Source of the DNA: Paucibacter sp. TC2R-5
Lineage (GTDB): Bacteria; Pseudomonadota; Gammaproteobacteria; Burkholderiales; Burkholderiaceae_C
DNA: 64,000 nt
NCBI RefSeq assembly: GCF_025717605.1
Contig: NZ_JAJIRQ010000005.1
Location: 248,001 to 312,000 of the forward strand
Direction of reading: 5' to 3'
The notes under the pieces were generated by a model, which did no database searches, was not told the DNA's origin, and saw nothing but the letters and a program-made list of their open reading frames with translations. The translations under genes were made by a program, and so were the position numbers. Shown piece by piece: positions 12,131 to 19,885 of the stretch. Positions within the stretch are counted from its first letter, which is position 1, and every line of letters begins with the position of its first letter.

Positions 12131-13597
12131 ATGGTGTCGAAAGCTCTAGGCTTGTTGAAGTGGAGTGTGGTGATCGCTCTGGTGGGCGGTATCACGCTGC
12201 TGGCGGTGCGCGCTTTTGATGCGCAGCGCGGGCCTGATCTGGAGCTTTGGCATACCTTTGTGCCGCATGAGTTGTCGGCGGCCGAGTTGGATAAGGCCGA
12301 TTGGAAGCAGTTCCTGGCGGCGGAGGCGCAGGCCTTTGCCGAGGTGCGCAGCGAGGTGACCGACAAGCTTGGCCCTGAGGCTCGTATCGAGAGCAATCGC
12401 TATGACGCCAACAGCCCTATCTACCCCGGCAAATTCGCCACCGACTGGAATCGCTCCTATGTGATGCAGCCCGAAGGCAAACCGGTCGGCGCGGTGGTGT
12501 TGCTGCATGGCCTGACTGACTCGCCTTACAGCTTGCGGCATATCGCGCGGCGCTACCAGGAGGCGGGCTTTGTTGCGGTGGCCGCGCGCATGCCCGGGCA
12601 TGGCACGGTGCCGGGTGGCTTGACCACGGTTGAGTGGGAGCAGTGGACGGCGGCAACGCGGCTGTCAGTGCGCGAGGCGCAGCGCCTGGCGGGGCCGGGT
12701 GCACCCTTGCACGTGATCGGTTTTTCCAACGGCGGCGCTTTGGCGATGAAGTATGCGCTGGAGGCGCTGGGCGACAAGTCGCTGGCGCGGCCCGACCGCA
12801 TCGTGCTGATCGCGCCGATGATTGGCATCACCGCGATGGCGCGCTTTGCCGGTGTGATGGGCTGGCCGGCGCTGTTGCCGCGCTTTGCCAAGGCGGCTTG
12901 GCTGGGGCTGGTGCCCGAGTTCAACCCCTTCAAGTACAACTCCTTCCCGGTCAATGGCGCGCGCCAGTCTTCGCTGGTGGCCAACCGCTTGCAGCAAGAA
13001 ATCAATGCCGCAGTGGCCGATGGCAAGATGGCCCATATCGCGCCGGTTCAGACCTTCCAGTCGGTGGTTGATTTCACCGTCAGCACGCGCGCGATTGTGG
13101 ATGCGCTCTATGTCAATTTGCCGGCCAATGGCAGCGAGCTGGTCTTGTTCGATGTGAACCGCAACACCAAGATCGGTGCATTGATGCGAGCCAATACAGA
13201 TACCGTGGTGACGCGCCTGTTGCCGGCCGCACCGCGCAAGTTCAGGGCCACCATCATCACCAACGAGAGTCCCCGCCATGCCGAGGTGGTGGAGCGCGTC
13301 ACCGAGGCTGGCGCCACGACTGAGCAAGTTCGACCCTTGGGCCTGCTCTATCCGCGCCAAGTCTTCTCGCTCTCGCATCTGGCGCTGACCTTCCCGATGA
13401 ACGATTCGCTTTACGGGTTACAGCCCGACGAGCCCGAGGAATATGGCGTCAACCTGGGCTCGATGGCGACGCGCGGTGAGCGCGGCACCTTGATCGTCAG
13501 CTTGGATTCGCTGTCACGGATGTCGGCCAACCCCTTCTTCCCCTATCTGATCGAGCGGATCGCGGAGGGGTTCAAGGGTTTGCCGGCCGCGAAATAG
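12131..13597 (+). CDS. Membrane-anchored alpha/beta hydrolase
   Basis: 488 residues from the ATG at 12131, chosen over the ATG at 12104 because GGGGAG lies about nine bases before it. Residues 5-30 (KALGLLKWSVVIALVGGITLLAV) form a membrane anchor or uncleaved signal. The hydrolase core starts at GAVVLLHGLTDSPYSLRHIARRY and has the nucleophile elbow GFSNGG, with Ser as nucleophile. MPGHG precedes it and LSHLALTF near the C-terminus carries the likely catalytic His. The substrate is unknown; esters or lysolipids are usual for this type. It stands alone, converging on the efflux operon. Confidence 0.82.
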   Translation: MVSKALGLLKWSVVIALVGGITLLAVRAFDAQRGPDLELWHTFVPHELSAAELDKADWKQFLAAEAQAFAEVRSEVTDKLGPEARIESNRYDANSPIYPGKFATDWNRSYVMQPEGKPVGAVVLLHGLTDSPYSLRHIARRYQEAGFVAVAARMPGHGTVPGGLTTVEWEQWTAATRLSVREAQRLAGPGAPLHVIGFSNGGALAMKYALEALGDKSLARPDRIVLIAPMIGITAMARFAGVMGWPALLPRFAKAAWLGLVPEFNPFKYNSFPVNGARQSSLVANRLQQEINAAVADGKMAHIAPVQTFQSVVDFTVSTRAIVDALYVNLPANGSELVLFDVNRNTKIGALMRANTDTVVTRLLPAAPRKFRATIITNESPRHAEVVERVTEAGATTEQVRPLGLLYPRQVFSLSHLALTFPMNDSLYGLQPDEPEEYGVNLGSMATRGERGTLIVSLDSLSRMSANPFFPYLIERIAEGFKGLPAAK

Positions 13598-13603
13598 GCT
13601 CAG

Positions 13604-15040
13604 TCAGGGCGCCTTGGCGCTGCTTTGCGGCTTGGGCGCCATCGCGACCGCGCTGTCAACCCAGCCGCCGCCCATGGCGCCATAGACATTGACGATTTGT
13701 GCGTAGCGGGCGGCTTGCAGGCCGACCGAGGCGAGCTCTGCCGCGAACAACTCGTTCTCGGCCACGAGCACCTCCAGATAACCCGTTACGCCCTTGTCAA
13801 AACGAAGGTTGGAGAGGCGCGCGAACTCGCGCAGGGCCACCACCCGTTCGCGCTGAAGCGCATATTCCTGCTGGCGTTTTTGGCTGCCGCTGAGCGCGTC
13901 ATTGGTTTCCCGGAAGGCATTCAAGACGGTCTGCTGATAGCCGGCCAGCGCCGCGCGTTGCCCGGCTTCGGCCGAAGCGACCTGGCCTTCTATGGCGCCG
14001 AAAGTGAAGATGGGGCCGGTCAGGCTGGCCGCCACTTGGCCGGCGCCGGCTGGGCCGCTGAGCAAGCTGCCGAAGGCGGTGCTGGTGCTGGCCAGGGCGG
14101 CGCTGATCGACAGATTCGGGTAGTACAGCGCCCGCGCCGCGCCGATATTGGCATTGGCGGCGATCAGGTTTTGTTCGGCCTGCATGATGTCAGGGCGGCG
14201 CTGCAAGAGCGCGCTGGGCAGGTCGGCCGGAATCAGCGGGGCGACCAAAGCATCGATGGGCTTGCCGCGCGCGATCGGCCCGGGGTTGCGGCCGAGCAGG
14301 ATAGAAATCAGGTTTTCTTGCGCGCTGATGGCTTGCTCGAAGTTCGGAACGGCGGCGCGCGCTTGTTGCACTTGTGAGCGGATCTGCGTGACCTCGGTCA
14401 TTGCCACGATGCCGGCCTTGTAGCGCAGCTCAAACACCCTCAGCGTGGCCTCGAAGTTGCGCAAGCTGGCCTGGGCAATCTCCAACTGGCGGTCCAAGGC
14501 GCGCAGGGCGATATAACTCGCCGCGACCCCGGACACCAAAGACAGCACCACGCCGCGCTGGCCTTGCTCACTGGCATAAACCTGCGCTTGAGCAGCTTCA
14601 TTGAGGCGCCTCACGCGGCCGAACAGATCGGTCTGCCAGGCCGCGCCGAGCGACATCTTGTAGAGCGAGAAATAACGGTCCGCACCGGCGGGTAGCGGCG
14701 GCATCGCGACGGTGCTGGCGTAGTTGCGGGCGGCGTCACCGCCATAGCCGATTTGCGGGTAGAGCTGCGAGCCGGTGGCTGTCAGCGCACCCATGAACTG
14801 ATCAACCCGCGCAGCGGCGACGCGCAGGTCGCGGTTATCGCGCAGCGCGGTTTCCACCAACTCGTTCAGTACCGGGTCGCCGAATTGCTCCCACCAATTG
14901 AGGTTGGCCACATCGGCTGCCTTGGGGTAGTCGATGCGCCATGCGGCGGGCGCTTCCACCGTGGGTCGCACATAGTTGGGGCCGACCACGCAACCGGTAA
15001 GGCCGGCGGCCAGCAAGGCGGTGAACAAAGGCAGTTTCAT
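13604..15040 (-). CDS. RND efflux outer-membrane factor (OprM/NodT family lipoprotein)
   Basis: 478 residues from the ATG at 15040; a second ATG at 15049 sits too close to the AAGGA at 15051-15055. The N-terminus KLPLFTALLAAGLTGCVVGPNYVRP contains the lipobox LTGC and the VGPNYxRP start typical of this family. Two repeated outer-membrane efflux domains follow, including RPDIMQAEQNLIAANANIGAARA and NAFRETNDAL. It forms the trimeric channel for the adaptor and pump encoded about 5 kb upstream. Unusually, the Mrp-like genes lie between them. It is the last gene of the run, 82 bp after the mrpD-like gene. Confidence 0.92.
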   Translation of the reverse strand: MKLPLFTALLAAGLTGCVVGPNYVRPTVEAPAAWRIDYPKAADVANLNWWEQFGDPVLNELVETALRDNRDLRVAAARVDQFMGALTATGSQLYPQIGYGGDAARNYASTVAMPPLPAGADRYFSLYKMSLGAAWQTDLFGRVRRLNEAAQAQVYASEQGQRGVVLSLVSGVAASYIALRALDRQLEIAQASLRNFEATLRVFELRYKAGIVAMTEVTQIRSQVQQARAAVPNFEQAISAQENLISILLGRNPGPIARGKPIDALVAPLIPADLPSALLQRRPDIMQAEQNLIAANANIGAARALYYPNLSISAALASTSTAFGSLLSGPAGAGQVAASLTGPIFTFGAIEGQVASAEAGQRAALAGYQQTVLNAFRETNDALSGSQKRQQEYALQRERVVALREFARLSNLRFDKGVTGYLEVLVAENELFAAELASVGLQAARYAQIVNVYGAMGGGWVDSAVAMAPKPQSSAKAP

Positions 15041-15131
15041 TTTTCTCATTTCCTTCGAGGGATCTTGTCGCCAGAGGCAAAAGCAAAAGCAGAGGCTGCC
15101 GCCGAATTCAAGCGGGGCGTCAGGGCTTGGT

Positions 15132-16841
15132 TCACCGCAGCACCTCGCGGATCATCAGCCAGCCAAACAGGCCAGCCAGGCTCAGCATCGCCAGGCTGGC
15201 GGTGGCCCAGCGGCGCAGCCAGGCATCCAGGTTTTCAAAGCCTTTGCCCAGGCTGCTGAACACCGCGCCGGGGGCAAAGCCCCAGGCCAGCAGTGCACCT
15301 ACCGCCAACACCAGCAAGGTATTGCCCAGTTCTTTGAGCGCGAGCGGGTTTTTGATCAAATCCGGCGACAAGTTGCTAGCGGGCGAGCCGACCAGGGCCA
15401 AGCCGGCCAGCAAAAGCGAGCACAAGGCCAAGGACAGCGCCGCCAATTCGGACAGGCGCGACACTTGCTTCACGAGGACCAAGGGTGTGGCCGGGCGGCG
15501 CAGGGCACGACTCAAGATCAAGACCACATAGCCGGCGGTGAACATCGCCCCGCATTGCAGTACCGCCGTCCACCACCATTGGCCAGAGGCGTCGGCTGCG
15601 TCCAGCAACAGCTTCTTGGCCAGATAGGCGCCGCTGGGCACCACGCCCATCAAGGCCAGTCCCGAGATCGCGAAGGTCAGGACGGTCAGGGGCAAGGCGC
15701 GGGCCAGGCCGGCCAGATCGTTGATGCGGTCATGGCCGAGCGCGGCGTAGATCAAACCAGCCGCCATGAACATGCCGGCTTTGGCGGTGGCGTGCGAGAT
15801 CGCTTGCAAGAGCCCGCCGGTGAGCACCGCGCCATGCACCAGCATGCCGGTGGCCGCGTCGAAAGCGAGTGGGAACATCAGGAACAAGTAGCCGATCTGT
15901 GCGATGGTGGAATAGGCGACCAGCAGCTTCAGCCTTTGCTGGCGCAGCGCGACCACGCTGCCGACGACGATGGCCGACGCGCCCAGGGCGGCCAAGACTT
16001 GGGCAGAGGGCAGGGTGATGACCGCCGGCATCACGTCAAACCACAGGCGCACGACCAGGAACCAGGAGCCCTTGATGACCAGGGCCGACAGCATGGCGCT
16101 GGCAGCGGCCGGGGCGCCGGCATGCGCAGGCGGCAGCCAGATATGCAGCGGGAACAGCGCGGTCTTGGCCAAGAGGCCAACCGTCATCAGGGCGGCTGCG
16201 GCCCAGGCAATCGGCTCCGGCCTAACCGTCTGACCCAGCAGCGTGATGTCGAGCGTGCCGTAGCCGCCGTAGATCAGCACCGCGCCCAAGAGATACAGCA
16301 CCGAGCCGGCCAGCGCGAAGAGCAAATAGCGCAGCGCGGCGCGCAGCGTCTCGGCCTTGCCGTCCAGGCAGACCAGCGGCACGCCGGCAAAGGTCAGCAA
16401 CTCCAGCGCGACATAAAGCGTGAACAGATCGCCGCTGACGAAGACCAGATTGAGCGAGCCCCAGATCGCCATCAAGAGCAGCCAGAAGATCAGCGGCGCG
16501 CGCTTCTCAGCGGCCCCCGAGGGCAGGCCGAAGTCCGCCCTCGCATACAGCGCGATGCCGCAGATCACCACGCTAACGGCCAAGATCATGGCGACCGAGA
16601 TGCCGTCGGCACGCAGCGCAATGCCCAGGGGTGGCGACCAGCCGCCCAGCAGATAGACCAGCGGCGCGCCGCTCTCCAGCCAGCTCAGCAGAATTGCTAC
16701 CGCGCAGCCCAGGCCCGCGAGCAGGGTCAGTGAGGCCACGCGCTGCGCATGGCGCCCGCCCAGGAGCAGGCCTATCAGCACGCCCGTAAATGGCCCCAAC
16801 ACGGCCAACACCAGCAAGTAGCCTCCCAGCGTCGTCGCCAT
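15132..16841 (-). CDS. mnhD: MrpD/NuoN-like proton-translocating antiporter subunit
   Basis: 569 residues, strongly hydrophobic with many membrane segments, fitting the Proton_antipo_M family (MrpD/MrpA, NuoL/M/N). Conserved parts include DLFTLYVALELLTFAGVPL with the key Glu, LLAKTALFPLHIWLPPAHAGAPAAASAMLSALVIK with the central Lys and His motifs, and AYSTIAQIGYLFL. It should exchange Na+ or K+ for H+ as part of a multi-subunit complex. At 569 residues it is longer than usual MrpD (about 490). It is the only NuoL/N-type subunit in the cluster, which lacks a full MrpA. Confidence 0.85.
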   Translation of the reverse strand: MATTLGGYLLVLAVLGPFTGVLIGLLLGGRHAQRVASLTLLAGLGCAVAILLSWLESGAPLVYLLGGWSPPLGIALRADGISVAMILAVSVVICGIALYARADFGLPSGAAEKRAPLIFWLLLMAIWGSLNLVFVSGDLFTLYVALELLTFAGVPLVCLDGKAETLRAALRYLLFALAGSVLYLLGAVLIYGGYGTLDITLLGQTVRPEPIAWAAAALMTVGLLAKTALFPLHIWLPPAHAGAPAAASAMLSALVIKGSWFLVVRLWFDVMPAVITLPSAQVLAALGASAIVVGSVVALRQQRLKLLVAYSTIAQIGYLFLMFPLAFDAATGMLVHGAVLTGGLLQAISHATAKAGMFMAAGLIYAALGHDRINDLAGLARALPLTVLTFAISGLALMGVVPSGAYLAKKLLLDAADASGQWWWTAVLQCGAMFTAGYVVLILSRALRRPATPLVLVKQVSRLSELAALSLALCSLLLAGLALVGSPASNLSPDLIKNPLALKELGNTLLVLAVGALLAWGFAPGAVFSSLGKGFENLDAWLRRWATASLAMLSLAGLFGWLMIREVLR

Positions 16842-17176
16842 CAGTTCAACCCGTCCTTGTGTTGGGGCGGCGGCTCATTGGCGAGCGTGACCGAGCCGCT
16901 TGCATCGAACAAGCGCAGCAGCAGCGCGACGGCCAGCGCGGTGGCCGCAAAGGCCACGACGATGCCGGTGATCAGCAAGGCCTGCGGGACCGGGTCGCCC
17001 CCAAAGCCGGCGCCGGCACCGCGCCGCGCAATCGCCCCGAAGAGCAAGAACACGCCGCTGCCGATGATGTTGAAGGCGAGGATCTTGCGCAGCGGATGCG
17101 GGTTGACGATCAGGCCATAAACGCCGATACCGATCAACAGCGCGGCGCAGAGGCCGAACAAAGTGGCCGCATTCAT
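16841..17176 (-). CDS. mnhC: MnhC/MrpC-like (NuoK-type) antiporter subunit
   Basis: 111 residues with three membrane segments. MNAATLFGLCAALLIGIGVYGLIVNPHPLRKILAFNIIGSGVFLLFG and GDPVPQALLITGIVVAFAATALAVALLLR match MrpC and NuoK. The DPVPQALxLTxIVI motif is the usual hallmark. It overlaps the next gene by one base and the upstream gene by 4 bases, so all are translated together. The C-terminus is short and charged. Confidence 0.9.
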   Translation of the reverse strand: MNAATLFGLCAALLIGIGVYGLIVNPHPLRKILAFNIIGSGVFLLFGAIARRGAGAGFGGDPVPQALLITGIVVAFAATALAVALLLRLFDASGSVTLANEPPPQHKDGLN

Positions 17177-18111
17177 GTCTCATCCCTTTGCGCCGCGCCG
17201 AGCAACATCAAGGCCAGGATCAGGGTCAAGGTCGGCATCAGCGCGAACTCGATCACCAGGATCAGCGGCTTGGCCGAGCCGACCGGGTAGGCCAGAAAGG
17301 CGCCCGCCGAGACAGCGCCCAACACGCCGACGCCGATGAAGATCAAGGGCCCGGCCACCAAGAGCGCGCGCAGCCAGCGCCGGCTGATCGGCGGCGCATC
17401 GGCCAAGCCCGCCATCAAGACCAGCAGCCACATCGCCGCCATCAGCGTGGCGCCCTGGAATTTGCCGCCGGGGTGGTCGGCGCCGATCCAGAAAATATAG
17501 GCACCGATCACCAGGCCCAGCGGCGGCAGCAGGCGCGCGGCATAGGCCAGCAGACCGTTGGGCTCGGCGCTTTGCCGCAGACCCGGCCGGCCGCCCCAGT
17601 ATTCGTCCGGCGTCAAGGACCACACGCCGATCAAGGCGAACAGCAGCACGATCGCTTCTAGCAGCGTGTCCATCGCCCGAAAGCCCAAGAGCACGGCGGT
17701 GATGGGGTTGCCGACCTCAGTCGCGCCCATTTTGGCGGCGACCTCGGCCGCCAACGAAGGGGCAGGGTCGGGCAGGGACAGCACGCCCAAAGCCAGCGCA
17801 ACGGTGAGCCCGATCGAAACAAGCAAGGCGAGCCCGCGCGTAGCGGCCGAGGCGCTTTCCGCCCGGGCAGCAGCCTCGGTGTGGCGCAGGCGCTTGGCCG
17901 CGTTGATCAGCAGCGCGCCGGTCAGGCCGCCGCCTATCGCTGCTTCGGTCAGCGCGACATCAATGCCATGCAACTGCACCCACACCAGAGTCAAGAGCAG
18001 GCCATAGGCGATGAAGCCGGCCACCGCAGCGAAGGCCCCGCGCGACACGACCGTCCAAACGGCCAAGCCCAGCAGCAGCGCCACCAGCATCAGGTTCAGC
18101 ACGTCCATCAT
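17173..18111 (-). CDS. Fusion of MrpA C-terminal (DUF4040/MbhD-like) domain and MnhB
   Basis: 312 residues. Residues 1-80 contain GIDVALTEAAIGGGLTGALLINA, the DUF4040/MbhD-like segment found at the end of MrpA. A middle section (AMDTLLEAIVLLFALIGVWSL) resembles the MbhE-like part. Residues from about 185 (LLPPLGLVIGAYIFWIGADHPGGKFQGATLMAAMWLL) form an MnhB domain. The gene therefore carries the small terminal parts of MrpA plus MrpB but not the large NuoL-like part of MrpA. It overlaps mnhG and mnhC by 4 bases each. Confidence 0.83.
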   Translation of the reverse strand: MMDVLNLMLVALLLGLAVWTVVSRGAFAAVAGFIAYGLLLTLVWVQLHGIDVALTEAAIGGGLTGALLINAAKRLRHTEAAARAESASAATRGLALLVSIGLTVALALGVLSLPDPAPSLAAEVAAKMGATEVGNPITAVLLGFRAMDTLLEAIVLLFALIGVWSLTPDEYWGGRPGLRQSAEPNGLLAYAARLLPPLGLVIGAYIFWIGADHPGGKFQGATLMAAMWLLVLMAGLADAPPISRRWLRALLVAGPLIFIGVGVLGAVSAGAFLAYPVGSAKPLILVIEFALMPTLTLILALMLLGAAQRDET

Positions 18112-18446
18112 GGCCGCCGGGCCTCGTCGTTGCTGGCCTCTTTGGCCTCTTTGCCCTCTTTCTTCAGGCTGCGGTGCAGGCCATTAGCGATCAGCTGAGA
18201 GACGGTGGCGCTGGACAGCAGCATCAGCAGCCAGATGCAAAAGAGCTTGAGCATGGCCGCGATGCCGTCCACTTGCGGCATCAGCCCCAGGGCGACCAAG
18301 CCCAAGCCCAGGTTGTCGGCCTTGGTCAGCGCGTGCAGGCGAGTCAATGAATCGGGGAAACGCAACAAGCCGACGGTGCCGGCGAGAAAGAAGAACAAGC
18401 CCGCCGTCACGGCCAGCACGGTGAAAACGTCGAGGGCGGCTCTCAT
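18108..18446 (-). CDS. mnhG: MnhG/MrpG-like antiporter subunit
   Basis: 112 residues, three membrane segments. LFFFLAGTVGLLRFPDSLTRLHALTKADNLGLGLVALG is the MrpG signature (GxxxLRFPDxxxRLHAxTKAxTxG). The C-terminal tail LKKEGKEAKEASNDEARRP is charged and probably cytosolic. Start and stop overlap the neighbours by 4 bases (ATGA). Confidence 0.92.
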   Translation of the reverse strand: MRAALDVFTVLAVTAGLFFFLAGTVGLLRFPDSLTRLHALTKADNLGLGLVALGLMPQVDGIAAMLKLFCIWLLMLLSSATVSQLIANGLHRSLKKEGKEAKEASNDEARRP

Positions 18447-18739
18447 GGCCTATCCTCATGTTGACCAGGCGTTTGATCCTCTTGGGCCGCCGAGGACTGG
18501 GCCTTGACGAAGGCAAATCCGGCAAAGGCCGCCAGCAAGGCCAGGGTCAGGGCGACATCCAGGCTTGCGCTCTCGGCGCTGGCCACGCCCAGCAAGAGCA
18601 GTGCCGCCACACCGCCGGTGCCCAGCAGTTGCGCGGCCATCAAGCGCTCTGCATCGCCCGGCCCGCGCATCACGCGCAACATGCCCAGTGCCACGGTCAG
18701 CACCACAAAGGCGGCGGCGGCCAACAAGAATTCAGCCAT
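18443..18739 (-). CDS. mnhF: MnhF/MrpF-like antiporter subunit
   Basis: 98 residues from the ATG at 18739 (MAEFLLAAAAFVVLTVALGML). The longer open frame upstream is mnhE read out of frame. RVMRGPGDAERLMAAQLLGTGGVAALLLLG and LDVALTLALLAAFAGFAFVKA match MrpF, a three-helix subunit; the GPxxxDRxxA motif appears as GPGDAERLMA. It overlaps mnhE by 8 bases and mnhG by 4. Confidence 0.9.
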   Translation of the reverse strand: MAEFLLAAAAFVVLTVALGMLRVMRGPGDAERLMAAQLLGTGGVAALLLLGVASAESASLDVALTLALLAAFAGFAFVKAQSSAAQEDQTPGQHEDRP

Positions 18740-19247
18740 GTGCTTGGCCTTCGACAAAGGCGCGCGCCAGCAGACGCTGTTCGGCGCACAGTTGTTCGAC
18801 CACCGGCTGGTCAGTGTCCAGGCAGTGATAGAGCAGGCCGCCATCGCAATCGGCCACCGGCAGGGTGCCCGGCATCAAGCTGGTGATGGAGGCAAAGGTG
18901 TTGCGCGCCAGCCCGGGGGCGAAGCTCATCGGGCATTCCACCAAGCCGGGCTTGAGCGGCATGCTCGGAGCAAAGGCGCGCCGGGCCACATCCCAGCCGC
19001 CGCGTACCGATTCCCACAGAAAATGCGGCAGCAGCTGCAGCAGCGCGCCCAAGCGGATGCCGCCGGCGGCCGGCGGCAAGAGATAGATGCTGAGCCAGCT
19101 TGCGGCCCCAGCGCTGAGTGCGCCCAGGATCAAATCGGCGGGCTTGGCGCTGGGCAAGAGCAGCAGCCAAAAGCCGTAATAGACCAAGCCGCGAGCCAGC
19201 GCGGCGCTTGCTTTGGACGCAGGGGCTGGCGGCGCGAGCTGGTTCAT
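18732..19247 (-). CDS. mnhE: MnhE/MrpE-like antiporter subunit
   Basis: 171 residues. LVYYGFWLLLLPSAKPADLILGALSAGAASWLS provides the membrane part, then LLPHFLWESVRGGWDVARRAFAP and ARNTFASITSLMPGTLPV, the usual MrpE core with the SITLTPGT-like motif as SITSLMPGT. The start overlaps the upstream gene by 4 bases (ATGA at 19244-19247). In Mrp complexes the E subunit supports assembly. Confidence 0.88.
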   Translation of the reverse strand: MNQLAPPAPASKASAALARGLVYYGFWLLLLPSAKPADLILGALSAGAASWLSIYLLPPAAGGIRLGALLQLLPHFLWESVRGGWDVARRAFAPSMPLKPGLVECPMSFAPGLARNTFASITSLMPGTLPVADCDGGLLYHCLDTDQPVVEQLCAEQRLLARAFVEGQAHG

Positions 19248-19870
19248 GCGAGCCCAGCCTCCAAGGCTTTGCCCTCGCCGATGGGCTCACTCTTGAGCTG
19301 CACCTGGATGCGACTGATGCGGTCAAACAGCCGAGCTTCGGCCAGCATGGGCCACCATTCGTGCAAGAAAATCTCGGCGGGGCGCCACAGCGCCACCCAG
19401 CCGCCAATCACCAGACTTTCTTTCAATAAAGTCGCGTAGCCAATATGCTTGAAATGGGTGTAGGCAGCTTCGCCGAGCACCATCATCAAGCCCATAAAAG
19501 CCAGACCGATCAGCAGGCTGATGCGCCCGGTGCGCAGCAGTTGGCGCACCTTCTTGCGGGTTGTGACGGCACGCCGGGCAAAGTAGTCGTGAATCGCGCC
19601 GCGCAGCATTTGAGCGGCATCTGCATCGCCGGACCGTTGGCCCAGATGCACGAGCAGCGACAGGGTTTGCGCCGGGGGTACTTCGCGGGCCCAGTCCAGG
19701 ATGTAATCGGCCGCCTTGGGGTCCAGGTCGCGCTTGTGGAAGGGCGCCGGGTCCATGGAATTGAACAGTTGGCGCGTGTCGCCCAGGTAGAGCTCCAGCG
19801 TGTTGCCGCCCTGGCCACTGCTGGGCGGCAGGGCTTGGGGCTCAACAGACTTCAAGGCGTCGGCACTCAT
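19244..19870 (-). CDS. Conserved membrane protein of unknown function in the efflux/antiporter operon
   Basis: 208 residues. The N-terminal half is soluble, with LELYLGDTRQLFNSMDPAPFHKRDLDPKAADYILDWARE followed by a helical part. Two membrane helices follow (SLLIGLAFMGLMMVLGEAAY and SLVIGGWVALWRPAEIFLHEWW), then a charged C-terminus. I recall this FNSMDPxPFHxRDLD pattern from uncharacterised bacterial proteins. It lies 15 bases after the RND gene and overlaps mnhE by 4 bases, so it bridges the pump and antiporter halves. No function can be assigned. Confidence 0.75.
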   Translation of the reverse strand: MSADALKSVEPQALPPSSGQGGNTLELYLGDTRQLFNSMDPAPFHKRDLDPKAADYILDWAREVPPAQTLSLLVHLGQRSGDADAAQMLRGAIHDYFARRAVTTRKKVRQLLRTGRISLLIGLAFMGLMMVLGEAAYTHFKHIGYATLLKESLVIGGWVALWRPAEIFLHEWWPMLAEARLFDRISRIQVQLKSEPIGEGKALEAGLA

Positions 19871-19885
19871 GGGCTCTCAAGAGGA

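Noticed and set aside
14976-16733. Long plus-strand open frame of 585 codons opposite mnhD, with similar long frames opposite the efflux, arcA and AsmA genes
   Set aside because: Composition is Gln/Arg/Ala-rich and low-complexity, no family features are present, and the opposite strand encodes clear conserved proteins. These are antisense shadows of GC-rich genes.
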